NCBI RefSeq assembly: GCF_025465275.1
Contig: NZ_JAODNK010000062.1
Location: 81,860-145,859 of the forward strand
Reading direction: 5' to 3'
Length of the DNA: 64,000 bases
From: Nocardia sp.
Lineage (GTDB): Bacteria; Actinomycetota; Actinomycetes; Mycobacteriales; Mycobacteriaceae
The position numbers and the translations under genes were made by a program. The notes under the pieces were generated by a model, which was not told the origin of the DNA, did no database searches, and saw nothing but the letters and a program-made list of their open reading frames with translations. Positions 1 through 8,663 of this stretch are shown here, piece after piece. How positions within the stretch are numbered: position 1 is the stretch's first letter; each line of letters opens with the position of its first letter.

Positions 1-1
1 G

Positions 2-622
2 GCCTCGACGATCACCCACCAGTACGACGGCGCGGTGCTCGGTGAGGGTTTGCGCGCGGTGGTCGCGGTGCCGGTGGTGGTGAGTGGTGAGGCGCGCGCG
101 GTGCTGTACGTCGCGAATCGGGAGTCCGGTCCGATCGGGGACCGGATCGCCGATGAAATGGTGCAGGCCGGTCGTCGACTGAGCGTGGAGCTCGCGATCC
201 GCGACGAGGTGGATCGGCGGGTGCGGTTGCGCCTGGCGCACGAGGTGGCGCAGGCACAGCTGCTGTCCGGTGCGGATGTGATGGTCGCCGAACAGCTCCG
301 GGATCTGCACGCGGAATTGCGTGGCATCACCCCCACTGTCTCCGATGCGCAGGCGCGCAACAAATTACGGGATGTCACGGAGCGGTTGGCGCGACTGGTG
401 TCCGGTGTGGCGGACCCCGATCAAGAGGTGACGCTCGCGCCCCGGGAGCTCGACGTGCTGGCCCAGGTCGCCCTGGGCTGCACGAATCTCGAAGCGGCGC
501 TGCGGCTTTCGTTGCGCGCCGAGACGGTCAAGAGCTACTTGCGCAGTGCCATGACCAAACTCGGCGCGCATACCCGGCACGAAGCGGTGGTACGAGCTCG
601 CCGCCTGGGCCTATTGCCGTGA
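2..622 (+). CDS. LuxR-type transcriptional regulator, C-terminal part (5' end outside window)
   Basis: The reading frame is open to the left edge, so the start lies upstream and only about 206 C-terminal residues are visible. The first part has the look of the end of a GAF sensory domain (the VVAVPVVVSGEARAVLYVA strand pattern), followed by a helical linker rich in charged residues. The last 65 residues are a LuxR/GerE helix-turn-helix: LAPRELDVLAQVALG, then the recognition helix around RAETVKSYLRSAMTKLGA. Proteins of this build are usually DNA-binding regulators sensing a small ligand. The target genes cannot be read from this window. The following gene is on the other strand. Confidence 0.8.
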   Translation, partial: ASTITHQYDGAVLGEGLRAVVAVPVVVSGEARAVLYVANRESGPIGDRIADEMVQAGRRLSVELAIRDEVDRRVRLRLAHEVAQAQLLSGADVMVAEQLRDLHAELRGITPTVSDAQARNKLRDVTERLARLVSGVADPDQEVTLAPRELDVLAQVALGCTNLEAALRLSLRAETVKSYLRSAMTKLGAHTRHEAVVRARRLGLLP

Positions 623-642
623 GTTTCGGTGTGCCCGGAATC

Positions 643-993
643 TCAGCGGGCGGCCATGTGGCGGATGGTTTCCCCGCCCTTGGTGTGGTGTAGCCGGCCG
701 AATCGGCTGTCGAGCAGGTGAGCCATGCTTTCGGCGGCGCCGATATACGCCTCTTCGACGGTCGCCGCGCGGTGCCGGACCGCCACCGGAGGCTGCCCCT
801 TGGGCCGCGCCTCGAGATTGCACTGTTTGTCTTCCGATCCGCCCTTGTGGCCGTTCACATCCGTGATGTGGGCCTCGACGCGGGTGAGATGGTCCGCGTA
901 ATAGGTCAGGATCGATCCGATGGTGTCCTGCGCCTGCTCGATGAGGGGCGCGCTGCCGCCGATGTGCTTGTCGGCGAAGACCTGGATTTGCAT
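643..993 (-). CDS. HPF/RaiA-family ribosome hibernation protein (S30AE domain)
   Basis: This 116-residue protein starts with the MQIQVFADKHI strand and has the beta-alpha-beta-beta-beta-alpha pattern of the S30AE/sigma-54 modulation family. The features are a first helix (PLIEQAQDTIGSILTYYADHL), the strand RVEAHITDVNG, an NLEARPKGQPPVAV strand and a second helix ending HLLDSRFGRL. Such proteins bind the 30S decoding region and silence or dimerise ribosomes under stress. It is the short form, without the C-terminal dimerisation domain of long HPF, and the sequence is a divergent member. The ATG at 993 was chosen because it begins the first conserved strand. The frame stays open upstream, but without family similarity. 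Confidence 0.75.
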   Translation of the reverse strand: MQIQVFADKHIGGSAPLIEQAQDTIGSILTYYADHLTRVEAHITDVNGHKGGSEDKQCNLEARPKGQPPVAVRHRAATVEEAYIGAAESMAHLLDSRFGRLHHTKGGETIRHMAAR

Positions 994-1078
994 GGCATCT
1001 CCAAACTCTGGAATAGCCGAGTACTTGCTGACGTCTCCGACACTACCTGTTTTCGGGCCGATCAGTCGGTTGTGAACG

Positions 1079-1558
1079 TCACTCGTCAACAACACTGCCG
1101 GAAGGTATTGTGCGCAGCGGGTTTTGCCGGTTGACAACAGGACTGAGGTCCCGGCCGGTATCGGAGAGTTGGTGGCCGTCGGCGCAGCAGAGCACCGCGC
1201 GCACGGGGGCCCCGCATTCGGTGTGCGTGACCGACAGCGGCGGTCCGCCGGGTCCGGCGAGGTGCTTGTCGCCCCATTGCATGAGTGAGGTGAGGACCGG
1301 TTGCAGCTCCCGGCCCGCTTCGGTGAGGCGGTACTCCTGCCGAGTGCGGGAGCCGGGTTCGCGGTAGTCGTGCAGTTCCAGCACGCCGGCATCGACGAGT
1401 GTGCGCAGCCGGCGGACGAGTACGGCGCGCGGCGCGCCCGTGGCCTCCTGGATGGCGTCGAACCGGCGAACGCCGAGAAAGACCTCACGCAATGCGAGCA
1501 GCGCCCATTGCTCGCCGATCACCTGTAGTGCGGCCGCCACCGAACAGTTCCGTGCCAT
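1079..1558 (-). CDS. HxlR-family winged-helix transcriptional regulator
   Basis: The 159-residue protein has the HxlR hallmarks: a Cys near the N-terminus (MARNCSVAAAL), the IGEQWALLALREVFLG helix, RRFDAIQEATG, a recognition helix VLVRRLRTLVDAGVLE and a wing ending in EYRLTEAGREL at residues 70-80. The C-terminal part carries several Cys and His residues (HTECGAPVRAVLCCADGHQL) that could bind a metal or sense redox. This is common in longer HxlR members. It is divergent from the thioesterase gene at 1613 with only 54 bp between the starts, so it probably controls that gene and itself. This is inferred from the arrangement. Confidence 0.85.
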   Translation of the reverse strand: MARNCSVAAALQVIGEQWALLALREVFLGVRRFDAIQEATGAPRAVLVRRLRTLVDAGVLELHDYREPGSRTRQEYRLTEAGRELQPVLTSLMQWGDKHLAGPGGPPLSVTHTECGAPVRAVLCCADGHQLSDTGRDLSPVVNRQNPLRTIPSGSVVDE

Positions 1559-1612
1559 GCGCCGAGTATATCTGCATTCGCATTATGAACTCAGGGTGTT
1601 AGGGTCGAGTCC

Positions 1613-2143
1613 ATGACGATCACGACCGAACCGGCCGCCACCTCCGAGTCCTGGGGTGAGTTGCGCAGCAAGACCGTGTACTGGCACGACCCGAAGGTCG
1701 CGCTCGAGGCAGCCCCAGGTCGCACCGGGCTGGAGTACCTCACCGCCATGGCGAACGGCGAAATCCCGGGCGCACCCATCGGCGGCCTGCTGGGTATGCG
1801 GGCCGTCAGCGCGAGCGCCGGCGAGATCGTCTTCGCCTGCACCCCGGACGAATCCATGTACAACCCGATCGGCCTGGTGCACGGCGGCGTCGCGTGCACC
1901 CTGCTCGACTCCGCGGCGGGTTGCGCCGTGCATACGACGCTGCCCGCGAATGTCGGCTACACCTCGATCGAGATCAAGGTGAACTATCTGCGCCCCATCC
2001 ATGCCCACACCGGTGAGCTGATCGTGCGCGGCTGGGTCACCAAGCCGGGCCGGCGAGTCGCCTTCGCCGAAGCGGATGTCCGCGATGCGGACGGCGCCGT
2101 CCTGGCCACCGCCACCAGCACCTGCCTCATTCTCGGCGGCTGA
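1613..2143 (+). CDS. PaaI-family hotdog-fold thioesterase
   Basis: The 176-residue protein has the hotdog thioesterase signature GLVHGGVACTLLDSAAGCAV at about residues 85-104, followed by TSIEIKVNYLRPI and a final strand ATATSTCLILGG. Members hydrolyse acyl-CoA (often aryl- or phenylacetyl-CoA-type) thioesters in the cytoplasm. The substrate cannot be told from sequence alone. The ATG at 1613 follows GGGTCGAG and lies 54 bp from the divergent HxlR gene, its likely regulator. Confidence 0.85.
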   Translation: MTITTEPAATSESWGELRSKTVYWHDPKVALEAAPGRTGLEYLTAMANGEIPGAPIGGLLGMRAVSASAGEIVFACTPDESMYNPIGLVHGGVACTLLDSAAGCAVHTTLPANVGYTSIEIKVNYLRPIHAHTGELIVRGWVTKPGRRVAFAEADVRDADGAVLATATSTCLILGG

Positions 2144-2175
2144 TCCACCGGCGTTGTCGCTGAGCAGGTTTCGGG

Positions 2176-3384
2176 TCAGCGGGTGGCCAGGTCCAGCACC
2201 GCCAGCGCGAGGTGTTCGGCGGCGTCGGGATGTCCCATGGCGCGAGCGGCGGCGGAAACCGCGCTCCGCGAATCGGTTTCGGTGAGCAATCCGAACAGCG
2301 CCGTGCGCAGCCCGGCGGCGGTGGCTTCCTCGCCGATGAGCGCCCGCGCCGCGCCCTGCTCGGCGAGAATACGGGCATTGCGGATCTGCTCACCGCCGAC
2401 GGAATGTGGGTAGGGGATCAGTACCGAGGGCTTGCCGAGGGTGGTCAGCTCGGCGAGAGTACCTGCACCGGAACGTGATACGACCACATCGGCCAGGGCC
2501 AGCACATCGGGGAGCTCGGCGCCGAGGAAATCACGGACCAGATACCGGTCGCGCAGCTCTGCCGGAAGCGCGGCGGCGCGCTCACGCACCTGATCGTAGG
2601 AGAGCCGTCCGCACTGGTGGATCACATTGGCGACGGTCAGCAGTTCCGGCAGGATTTCCGCGATGAGGTCATTGATCTGCACCGCACCCTGTGCGCCACC
2701 GGTGATGTACACGGTGGGCAGCTCGGGGGAGTAGCCGGTCCACTCCAGTGCGGGTGCGGCTGCCTTCGGATCGCCGGTGGTGAGCTCGGGCCGAATGGGG
2801 TTGCCGGTGACCAGCGCCCGGGTGCGGGCCTTCGCGGGCAACAGTGCGACGGAGGCTGCGGAGCTGAGCGCAATGCGATCGGCCGCGCGTGCCAGCAACT
2901 GATTCGCCTTGCCGATGCCGGTGGTCTGTTCGTGAATCACCAGCGGCCGTCGCCGCAGCGCCGCGGCCATGCCGATGGGCGCGCAGACATAACCGCCGGT
3001 GCACAGCACCGCATCCGGGCGAAATTGCCGCACGACCGATTGAGCGGTGAGCACGCTCAACGGCACCCGCGCGGCATCCTTGGCATTGGCGGCGTTCAGC
3101 ATGCGCAGCGGATTGCGATCACGCCGCAGCTTCCCGGCTTTGATTCCGGTGAAGGCGATCTCGTTCTCGCCGGCTACCCGCTGCTCGAGACTGTCCGGTG
3201 TACCGACCCACAGCACGGTTGCCGTCGCACCCGCCTCCGCGACCAGATCGCGCAGCGCCCGAACGGCCGCCACCGCCGGATAGGTGTGCCCGCCCGTGCC
3301 GCCGCCGGCGACAATCACGCGAACGGCGCGGTGCGCGCCGACACGCCGCAAAATTGTGGCGCGGTCGAGTGCGGGATCGGGCAT
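2176..3384 (-). CDS. MurG-like GT28 glycosyltransferase (paralogue)
   Basis: The 402-residue protein shows the MurG pattern: N-terminal glycine loop GGGTGGH at residues 27-33, VLCTGGYVCAPIGMAA, HEQTTGIGKANQLLARAAD, a second glycine-rich loop GGAQGAVQIND, and the donor-site region SRSGAGTLAELTTLGKPSVLIPYPH. MurG adds GlcNAc from UDP-GlcNAc to lipid I. No division/cell-wall genes surround this copy, so it is probably a second, specialised paralogue acting on a lipid-linked or other acceptor. The ATG at 3384 is preceded by GGAGG at good spacing, so the 20 upstream in-frame residues are left out. It is divergent from a polyprenyl synthase gene, which may supply a lipid carrier or a terpenoid acceptor (inference). 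Confidence 0.85.
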   Translation of the reverse strand: MPDPALDRATILRRVGAHRAVRVIVAGGGTGGHTYPAVAAVRALRDLVAEAGATATVLWVGTPDSLEQRVAGENEIAFTGIKAGKLRRDRNPLRMLNAANAKDAARVPLSVLTAQSVVRQFRPDAVLCTGGYVCAPIGMAAALRRRPLVIHEQTTGIGKANQLLARAADRIALSSAASVALLPAKARTRALVTGNPIRPELTTGDPKAAAPALEWTGYSPELPTVYITGGAQGAVQINDLIAEILPELLTVANVIHQCGRLSYDQVRERAAALPAELRDRYLVRDFLGAELPDVLALADVVVSRSGAGTLAELTTLGKPSVLIPYPHSVGGEQIRNARILAEQGAARALIGEEATAAGLRTALFGLLTETDSRSAVSAAARAMGHPDAAEHLALAVLDLATR

Positions 3385-3803
3385 GTGTCGAGCCTCCTGA
3401 ATGTGGGTTGCTGTGCAATACACCCGAAAGGGTGCGCGGCGCAACGATGTGCTGTCGGAGCGGTGACTTCCGCCGTTGCGGGGCCGGTGCCACGTCCGGC
3501 TCAGGTTATCCCGATGCCGGTTCCGATGGTCGCTCGTGCAGGTACTGGTCGGTCTGCGGAGATTGCGAGGTGTTGGCTATCAGCCAATGGGCCTTTACCA
3601 TGAATGTGATTCGGATCATGGTGGTGCAGTAAGCAGTGCAATCCGTCCAGCGAGAGGGCCCGCGCATGAAGGCCTGCACGTGGTCCCCGCCGGCTCCTCC
3701 GCACCTCGAGCGATCCCCTCGCCTTTCGCCCCAGGAATCCCCGACTCGTTGACCACGAGATCAATTCGGCGACAACGTTTTCGAAGAGTAACCGGAGGTG
3801 GCC
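3385..3803. other. Divergent intergenic region, MurG paralogue / polyprenyl synthase
   Basis: These 419 bp separate two divergent genes and must contain both promoters. I see no convincing gene. The stretch around 3590-3660 is locally less GC-rich. The only clear signals are the Shine-Dalgarno sequences of the two flanking genes. Confidence 0.5.
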
Positions 3804-4877
3804 ATGACTTCGTCGGCAGCGGCAGATCCCGCATTCGATACCGGAATGCCCTGGGAAGGGGGCGACGGGGCGGCGCAGATCCTTTCTCGTGCACACCAAT
3901 TGACGAAACCGCTGCTGCGGGCGGCGGTGGATACGCTGCCCGCGGAGCTACGGCTTCCGATCGGGTATCACCTCGGCTGGTGGAATGCCGGCGGCGTCGC
4001 GGCGGTCGCCGAATCGGGTAAGGGGCTGCGGCCCGCGTTGGTGCTGGCCTCCGCCCGGGCCGCCGGTCAGCGGGGGGATTCGGAGTGGTCGGCAGGGGCC
4101 GTGCATGCCGCGGCCGCCATCGAACTGGTGCACAACTTCACGCTCATCCACGACGACGTGATGGACGGCGATGACATGCGGCGCGGCCGCCCCACGGTGT
4201 GGCGGGTCTGGGGCATCGACGATGCCGTACTCGCCGGTGATGCCATGCACGGCTTGGCGATCTGGACGCTCGCGGGAGCTCCGGTCGCTGCGCTGACCGG
4301 TATCGCCCGGCTGGAGGAGGCCGTCATCGAACTGTGCCTGGGTCAGCACTCCGACTGTGCCGCCGAGACGAAAACTGAAGTGACACTGGACGAATGCCTG
4401 GAGACCCTGCAGCACAAGACCGGCGCGCTACTCGGCTGCGCCTGTGCCATGGGTGCGCTCTGCGCCGGTGCCCGGCCGGAGGAGGTCGAGGCGATGGATC
4501 ACTTCGGCCGCGAACTGGGCGTGGCGTTCCAGCTGGTGGACGATCTCATGGGCATCTGGGGCGATCCGGCACGCACCGGTAAGCCGGTCGGCAATGACCT
4601 GTTGCGGCACAAGCGAAGTCTGCCGGTGGTGGTGGCGCTCGAATCGGGTACCGCCGCCGGGCGCGAATTCGCCGAGCTGTACTGCTCGGACGAGCCGCTC
4701 GACGGCCGGTCCGCCGTGCGCGCCGCCGATCTGATCGCTCGGGCCGGTGGCAGGCGCTGGGCGCAGGCCGAATCGATCCGCCATGTGCGGGCGGCCAAAT
4801 CGTGTATCGCCGGGTACGGCGGCGGTGCGAAGGATCTGATGCAGCTCGCGGATTGTGTGGTCGAGCGCGACCACTGA
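3804..4877 (+). CDS. Polyprenyl diphosphate synthase (GGPP/FPP synthase type)
   Basis: The 357-residue trans-isoprenyl diphosphate synthase has KGLRP (residues 73-77) as the IPP-binding motif, the first aspartate-rich motif DDVMD at 117-121 with downstream RRGRPT, and a second aspartate motif DDLMGIWGD at 246-254. It condenses IPP with allylic diphosphates. Chain length cannot be read with certainty, although this second-motif form is common in actinomycete GGPP synthases. The ATG at 3804 follows GGAGG by 5 bp. A GTG two codons upstream overlaps the Shine-Dalgarno sequence and was rejected. No terpene cyclase is visible nearby. A strong terminator follows at 4918. Confidence 0.88.
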   Translation: MTSSAAADPAFDTGMPWEGGDGAAQILSRAHQLTKPLLRAAVDTLPAELRLPIGYHLGWWNAGGVAAVAESGKGLRPALVLASARAAGQRGDSEWSAGAVHAAAAIELVHNFTLIHDDVMDGDDMRRGRPTVWRVWGIDDAVLAGDAMHGLAIWTLAGAPVAALTGIARLEEAVIELCLGQHSDCAAETKTEVTLDECLETLQHKTGALLGCACAMGALCAGARPEEVEAMDHFGRELGVAFQLVDDLMGIWGDPARTGKPVGNDLLRHKRSLPVVVALESGTAAGREFAELYCSDEPLDGRSAVRAADLIARAGGRRWAQAESIRHVRAAKSCIAGYGGGAKDLMQLADCVVERDH

Positions 4878-4917
4878 TCGATAGCGCACACGCGGCAGTG
4901 TCCTATTTGTTCCATTT

Positions 4918-4947
4918 ACCGCCCGGTCGAGAATTCGACCGGGCGGT
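4918..4947 (+). terminator. Perfect 13-bp-stem hairpin after the polyprenyl synthase gene
   Basis: ACCGCCCGGTCGA is followed by a GAAT loop and its exact complement, then ATTTG. It lies 41 bp after the stop codon and has no long T-run, as usual for GC-rich actinomycetes. It probably ends transcription of the synthase gene. Confidence 0.75.
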
Positions 4948-5171
4948 ATTTGTTGCTGGACAAGGCTTTTCCGCAAACTTTTGCAGTAAGCCCGCTTGAC
5001 ACTTCGCCATGGGACTTTAGTAATCAATTCACCGGATTCCGTTGCTCCAAAACTACTGGACTGTCAGGATATCCAGCACGCGGTAACTCGGCACGATACG
5101 AGTCGCCGTCTAAATACGTACCGGGCGTGTGTTTTTCGCTATTCGTGCTGCATTTTCTCAGGAGTTCCACC

Positions 5172-6023
5172 ATGACGACGGGGCCTCTCGCCGAGTCCGG
5201 GCCATTGCCGGCGCTCGGTCGGGAATCCACCCGAGAATTGGTGCGGGAATTGGTGAATGCCGCAACATCCGCACATACCGGACTATTGCGCGTGGCCGGT
5301 GAACCGGGCGGCGATCTGCATTTCCGGCAGGGCCACATTGTCGCGGTCGATTCGCCCGGCGCACCCGGTGTGCGCGAACTACTTTCGCGGCCCGGTCGCG
5401 TCTGCGCCGGTGCGGCCGACCTGCGCGTGGTCGCCCTCATGGCGGCGCTCGACGGCGCATTCGCCATTACCGCCGGTTGGGTCGCCGACTGTAGCTGGCA
5501 CGACCTGCCCGAAGCCGCCGATCAGCCCGGCGACCGGGAACCCGGGGTCGAGCCGGCCTGGCTGCTGCAGGAGACCGATCGGCGGCTGATCGCGCTGGCA
5601 CACGGCCGAGTGTCCCCGCATCGCAATCACCTGGTGCTCACCGACAGCGGTCGCGCGGTGCTCAGCGGTCCGGGCAGCGCTCTCGAAGTCCCCGGTCACG
5701 CACAGCGGCAGGAGATCCTGCTGTGGGTGAACGGCCGCCGCAGCTGCCGGGATATCGCAATGCTGCTGTGCCGCAGCCTGTATGCGGTGACGGTCGAGGT
5801 CGTCCGCATGCTCGATGCCGACCTCATCGGCATCACCGCCCTGGAGCGCGCGCAACCCCAGGCGGCCGAGTCCGCGCGCGGCGGCGCCGTCAGATCGATG
5901 CTGCCGCGCCGCCGCCGCGGGGCCAGCGGCATCAATGACACACTGCCGCCCCGCCCGCCGCAGCCCGCCACCCGTGCCTATCAACGGACCGCCATCGTGC
6001 GGAAATCAGAAAGGACACAATGA
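5172..6023 (+). CDS. DUF4388-like protein, possible partner of the roadblock protein
   Basis: The 283-residue soluble protein has an N-terminal region (residues 15-75) with the pattern HTGLLRVAGEPGGDLHFRQG followed by HIVAVDSPGAPG. This matches the DUF4388/PATAN-like fold seen in bacterial signalling proteins. The middle (about 175-220) is winged-helix-like (ILLWVNGRRSCRDIAMLLCR, then VEVVRMLDADLIGI), and the C-terminus is Arg/Pro-rich. The ATG at 5172 follows AGGAG. The last codons overlap the next gene by 4 bp (ATGA), so the two are translationally coupled and probably act together. The molecular function is unknown. Confidence 0.7.
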   Translation: MTTGPLAESGPLPALGRESTRELVRELVNAATSAHTGLLRVAGEPGGDLHFRQGHIVAVDSPGAPGVRELLSRPGRVCAGAADLRVVALMAALDGAFAITAGWVADCSWHDLPEAADQPGDREPGVEPAWLLQETDRRLIALAHGRVSPHRNHLVLTDSGRAVLSGPGSALEVPGHAQRQEILLWVNGRRSCRDIAMLLCRSLYAVTVEVVRMLDADLIGITALERAQPQAAESARGGAVRSMLPRRRRGASGINDTLPPRPPQPATRAYQRTAIVRKSERTQ

Positions 6024-6457
6024 ATACCTCGAACGCGACAGGTCCTGGAAGTCTGTCCGACCGAATCGGAGTTCTGGTCAAGACCCTGCGATCGGAAGTC
6101 CCGGAGTGCCTGGCCGCCGGTGCGATCGATATGACCACCGGAATGCTGCTGGCCGTCGAGACCGTCGACAATCATCCGCAGGAGGTACTCGATCTGCTCG
6201 CCGCGGCAACCCTGGATCTGTTCCAGGGCCGCAATGTGGTGATGATCGAGGACATTTGGAAGGAGCGCCGCGGAGTCCGATTGGATCGGCACTATTTCCA
6301 GGAGATTCTGGTCAACAGCGATAACCTGACGCACCTGTTCGTACGCACGGAGAGTCGCGAAGATGTGGTCATCGTCGTCGTCTGCCGCAAAACCGTGAAT
6401 GTCGGCATGCTGTTCGCGCAAGCCCGGCGCGTACTGAAAGACGTCGGCCGGCTCTGA
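6020..6457 (+). CDS. Roadblock/LC7-like domain protein
   Basis: The 145-residue protein has the roadblock-type order: helix LSDRIGVLVKTLRSEVPE, strand CLAAGAIDMTTGMLLAVETV, helix QEVLDLLAAATLDLFQ, strands VVMIEDIW and THLFVRTESREDVVIVVVCRK, and a C-terminal helix MLFAQARRVLKDV. Such proteins bind and regulate small GTPases or serve as scaffolds. In actinomycete conservons one such protein pairs with a Ras-like GTPase and a P450. Here it is coupled to the DUF4388-like gene, and a P450 follows 850 bp downstream, but no conservon GTPase or kinase is present. The roadblock assignment rests on pattern only. Confidence 0.65.
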   Translation: MNTSNATGPGSLSDRIGVLVKTLRSEVPECLAAGAIDMTTGMLLAVETVDNHPQEVLDLLAAATLDLFQGRNVVMIEDIWKERRGVRLDRHYFQEILVNSDNLTHLFVRTESREDVVIVVVCRKTVNVGMLFAQARRVLKDVGRL

Positions 6458-6458
6458 G

Positions 6459-7271
6459 CTACGAGATATGCGCGACGCCGCCGAGCATGGAGACGGCCTC
6501 CGCGCGCGGATGCGGCCGCCATTCATCCGGCCGCCATGCCGTCACCGAGGTGATGCCCGGCGCGACCATTTCGAATCCGGTGAAGAATTTCGCGAACTCG
6601 GCGCTGGAGCGGAGCTGGAAGGGAACTCCGCTGCGCAGATTGGCCTCGCTGGTGCGCGCCAGGTCCTCATCGTCGAGGAAGTCGTTGGTGGCATGCGACA
6701 TGACCAGGTGGCTGCCCGGCGGCAGCGCGTCGCAGAGCGTGCGCACCAGCTCGTAGGGGCGGGTGTCGTCGGTGAAGAAGTGCATGATGGCGACCAGCAT
6801 CAGCGCCACCGGCTTGTTCAGATCCAGAGTGGCCAGCAGATCCGGATGGGACAGAATCCGCTCCGGATCGCGGAGGTCGGCGTCCAGGTAGGCGGTCGCG
6901 CCCTCGGGGGAGCTGTCGAGCAGGGTGCGCGCGTGCACCAGCACGATGGGGTCGTTGTCCACGTAGACGATGCGCGATTCGGGGGCGATGCCCTGGGCGA
7001 TCTCGTGCACATTGCCCGCGGTGGGCAGGCCCGCGCCGATGTCCAGGAACTGGCGGATGCCGGTTTCGGCGGTCAGGTACGCGGCCACTCGGCGCAGGAA
7101 GTTGCGGTTCTCCACCGCGGCCAGCCGGACGGTCGGGAAGGCCTCGGCGACCGCGTCGGCGGACTCGCGGTCGGCGGCGAAATTGTCCTTACCGCCGAGC
7201 CAATAGTCGTAACGACGGGCCGGATGCGGTTTGGTGGTGTCGATCCGCTCCGCTGCCGATTCCGAGTTCAC
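6459..7271 (-). CDS. SAV2177-family (DUF574) SAM-dependent methyltransferase
   Basis: The 270-residue protein has the typical start of this actinomycete family (TTKPHPARRYDYWLGGKDNF, residues 12-31), then AAYLTAETGIRQFLDIGAGLPT as the SAM-binding motif I and RIVYVDNDPIVLVHARTLL as motif II. The end is also characteristic: FQLRSSAEFAKFFTGFEMV, VTAWRP. The substrate is unknown for the family. The stop lies one base from the convergent roadblock gene, and the start is divergent from the P450 gene 34 bp away. Confidence 0.9.
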   Translation of the reverse strand: MNSESAAERIDTTKPHPARRYDYWLGGKDNFAADRESADAVAEAFPTVRLAAVENRNFLRRVAAYLTAETGIRQFLDIGAGLPTAGNVHEIAQGIAPESRIVYVDNDPIVLVHARTLLDSSPEGATAYLDADLRDPERILSHPDLLATLDLNKPVALMLVAIMHFFTDDTRPYELVRTLCDALPPGSHLVMSHATNDFLDDEDLARTSEANLRSGVPFQLRSSAEFAKFFTGFEMVAPGITSVTAWRPDEWRPHPRAEAVSMLGGVAHIS

Positions 7272-7305
7272 TACGCTCCCAATCCAATTCGATTAGTGTT
7301 TGCTC

Positions 7306-8481
7306 ATGTCGCGCTACAGCCCATACGACTTCGAAGTTCACGCCGATCCGTATCCCCACTATGCCAGGCTGCGTACCGAGTCTCCCGTCTACCGCAGCGA
7401 TACCGACGATTTCTGGGCGCTCTCCCGGCATGCCGACGTGCTGGCCGCGCTCCGGGATTCGGAGCGTTTCTCCAGCGTGAACGGGCTGCGGATGGAGCCC
7501 GCCTTCTGGGGGCCGCAGGCGGAGCACTTCTTCTCCTTCGTCGCCATGGATCCGCCCAAGCACACCCGGCTGCGCGGTCTGGTGGCCCGCGCCTTCACCG
7601 CACACCGGGTGCAGTCGCTGGCCCCGCGACTACGGGAGATCGCGCGCGGCGTGCTGGACCCGCTGCTCGAGCGCGGCAGCTTCGATCTCATGGCCGATTT
7701 CGCGGGCCCGTTCCCGACCGATGTGATCTCCGAACTGGTCGGCGTGCCCGAGGCCGATCGCGAAATGATTCGCAAGCTCGGCATGGAGATCATGTACACC
7801 GATGAGGAGTCTGCCGATCTGCGGCCCGAGGCCATGCAGGCCATCGGCGCACTTGTCGGCTACTACACCGAGCTCACCATCGAACGCAGTAAGGAGCGCC
7901 GGGACGATCTGCTCTCCGGGCTGCTCGATGCCGCCGACGGTGACGACCGGCTGACGCCGGAGGAGATTGTCGGCGTTCTCATCCTGCTCGTGGGGGCCGG
8001 TATCGAGACCAGCATGCTGACCTTCGGCAATGCCTGGCATGCGGCCTGGCTGCACCCGGATCAGCGCCGCCTCGCCCTGGACGGGCGCGTCGAGGACTGG
8101 ATCGATGAGGCCATGCGCTGGGATCCGTCGACGCAGAGCGCGCTGCGCACCACCACCGAAGCCATTTCGCTGCACGGGACGGATATCCCGGCGGGCGCCC
8201 GCATGCTGCTGCTCACCGGTGCGGCCAATCGCGATCCGGAGGTGTTCGCCGATCCGGACGCCTTCGATCTGGATCGCGACACCACTGCCTCGCTGGTCTT
8301 CGGCAGCGGCCGCCATCGCTGCCTCGGCTCGAATCTGGCGCTGCTGGAACTGCGTATCGCCTTGCAGGAGGTCGCCGCCGCCGTCTCCGACTACGAGATC
8401 GACGAGGCGGGCCTGCGCCGCATCCACTCCTCGAACAATCGCGGTTTCGCAAGCCTGCCGACCACCGTCACCCTCCGCTGA
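7306..8481 (+). CDS. Cytochrome P450
   Basis: The 391-residue soluble bacterial P450 has the I-helix oxygen-activation motif AGIET, the ExxR pair in EAMRWDPSTQSALR, and the heme-binding loop FGSGRHRCLG with the thiolate ligand at Cys339. The family uses ferredoxin/ferredoxin reductase partners, and none is encoded nearby. The substrate is unknown. The ATG at 7306 was chosen over the TTG two codons upstream. Its neighbours (methyltransferase, roadblock-like protein, free condensation domain) could mean a small tailoring locus or a conservon-like remnant. Neither is proven. Confidence 0.93.
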   Translation: MSRYSPYDFEVHADPYPHYARLRTESPVYRSDTDDFWALSRHADVLAALRDSERFSSVNGLRMEPAFWGPQAEHFFSFVAMDPPKHTRLRGLVARAFTAHRVQSLAPRLREIARGVLDPLLERGSFDLMADFAGPFPTDVISELVGVPEADREMIRKLGMEIMYTDEESADLRPEAMQAIGALVGYYTELTIERSKERRDDLLSGLLDAADGDDRLTPEEIVGVLILLVGAGIETSMLTFGNAWHAAWLHPDQRRLALDGRVEDWIDEAMRWDPSTQSALRTTTEAISLHGTDIPAGARMLLLTGAANRDPEVFADPDAFDLDRDTTASLVFGSGRHRCLGSNLALLELRIALQEVAAAVSDYEIDEAGLRRIHSSNNRGFASLPTTVTLR

Positions 8482-8513
8482 GCGCGGCCCCCGAGCTCAG
8501 GCGCGGGCTCGGT

Positions 8514-8543
8514 CTCGGGATGGGGCTCGGGATGGGGCTCGGG
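8514..8543. repeat. 2.5 tandem copies of CTCGGGATGGGG
   Basis: The 12-mer CTCGGGATGGGG occurs at 8514 and 8526 and begins a third time at 8538. It lies just after the P450 stop codon and has no evident function. Confidence 0.8.
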
Positions 8544-8603
8544 TAGCGCTCCGGCACAAGGATTTCGCAAAACGTTGAGCGCGTGCACTGCGGCACCTCT
8601 CGC

Positions 8604-8663
8604 CATCCCGGCATGCTTTTGGCCGGGATCCACCATGGATTCCGGCCACACCATGCCGGGATG
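8604..8663. repeat. REP-like nested palindrome, full copy
   Basis: The outer arms CATCCCGGCATG (8604-8615) and CATGCCGGGATG (8652-8663) are exact inverted repeats. The inner arms GGCCGGGATCCA (8621-8632) and TGGATTCCGGCC (8636-8647) match at 11 of 12 positions. The left half recurs at 10414-10445, on the other side of the condensation-domain gene, so this is a dispersed repeat rather than a simple terminator. Confidence 0.8.
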
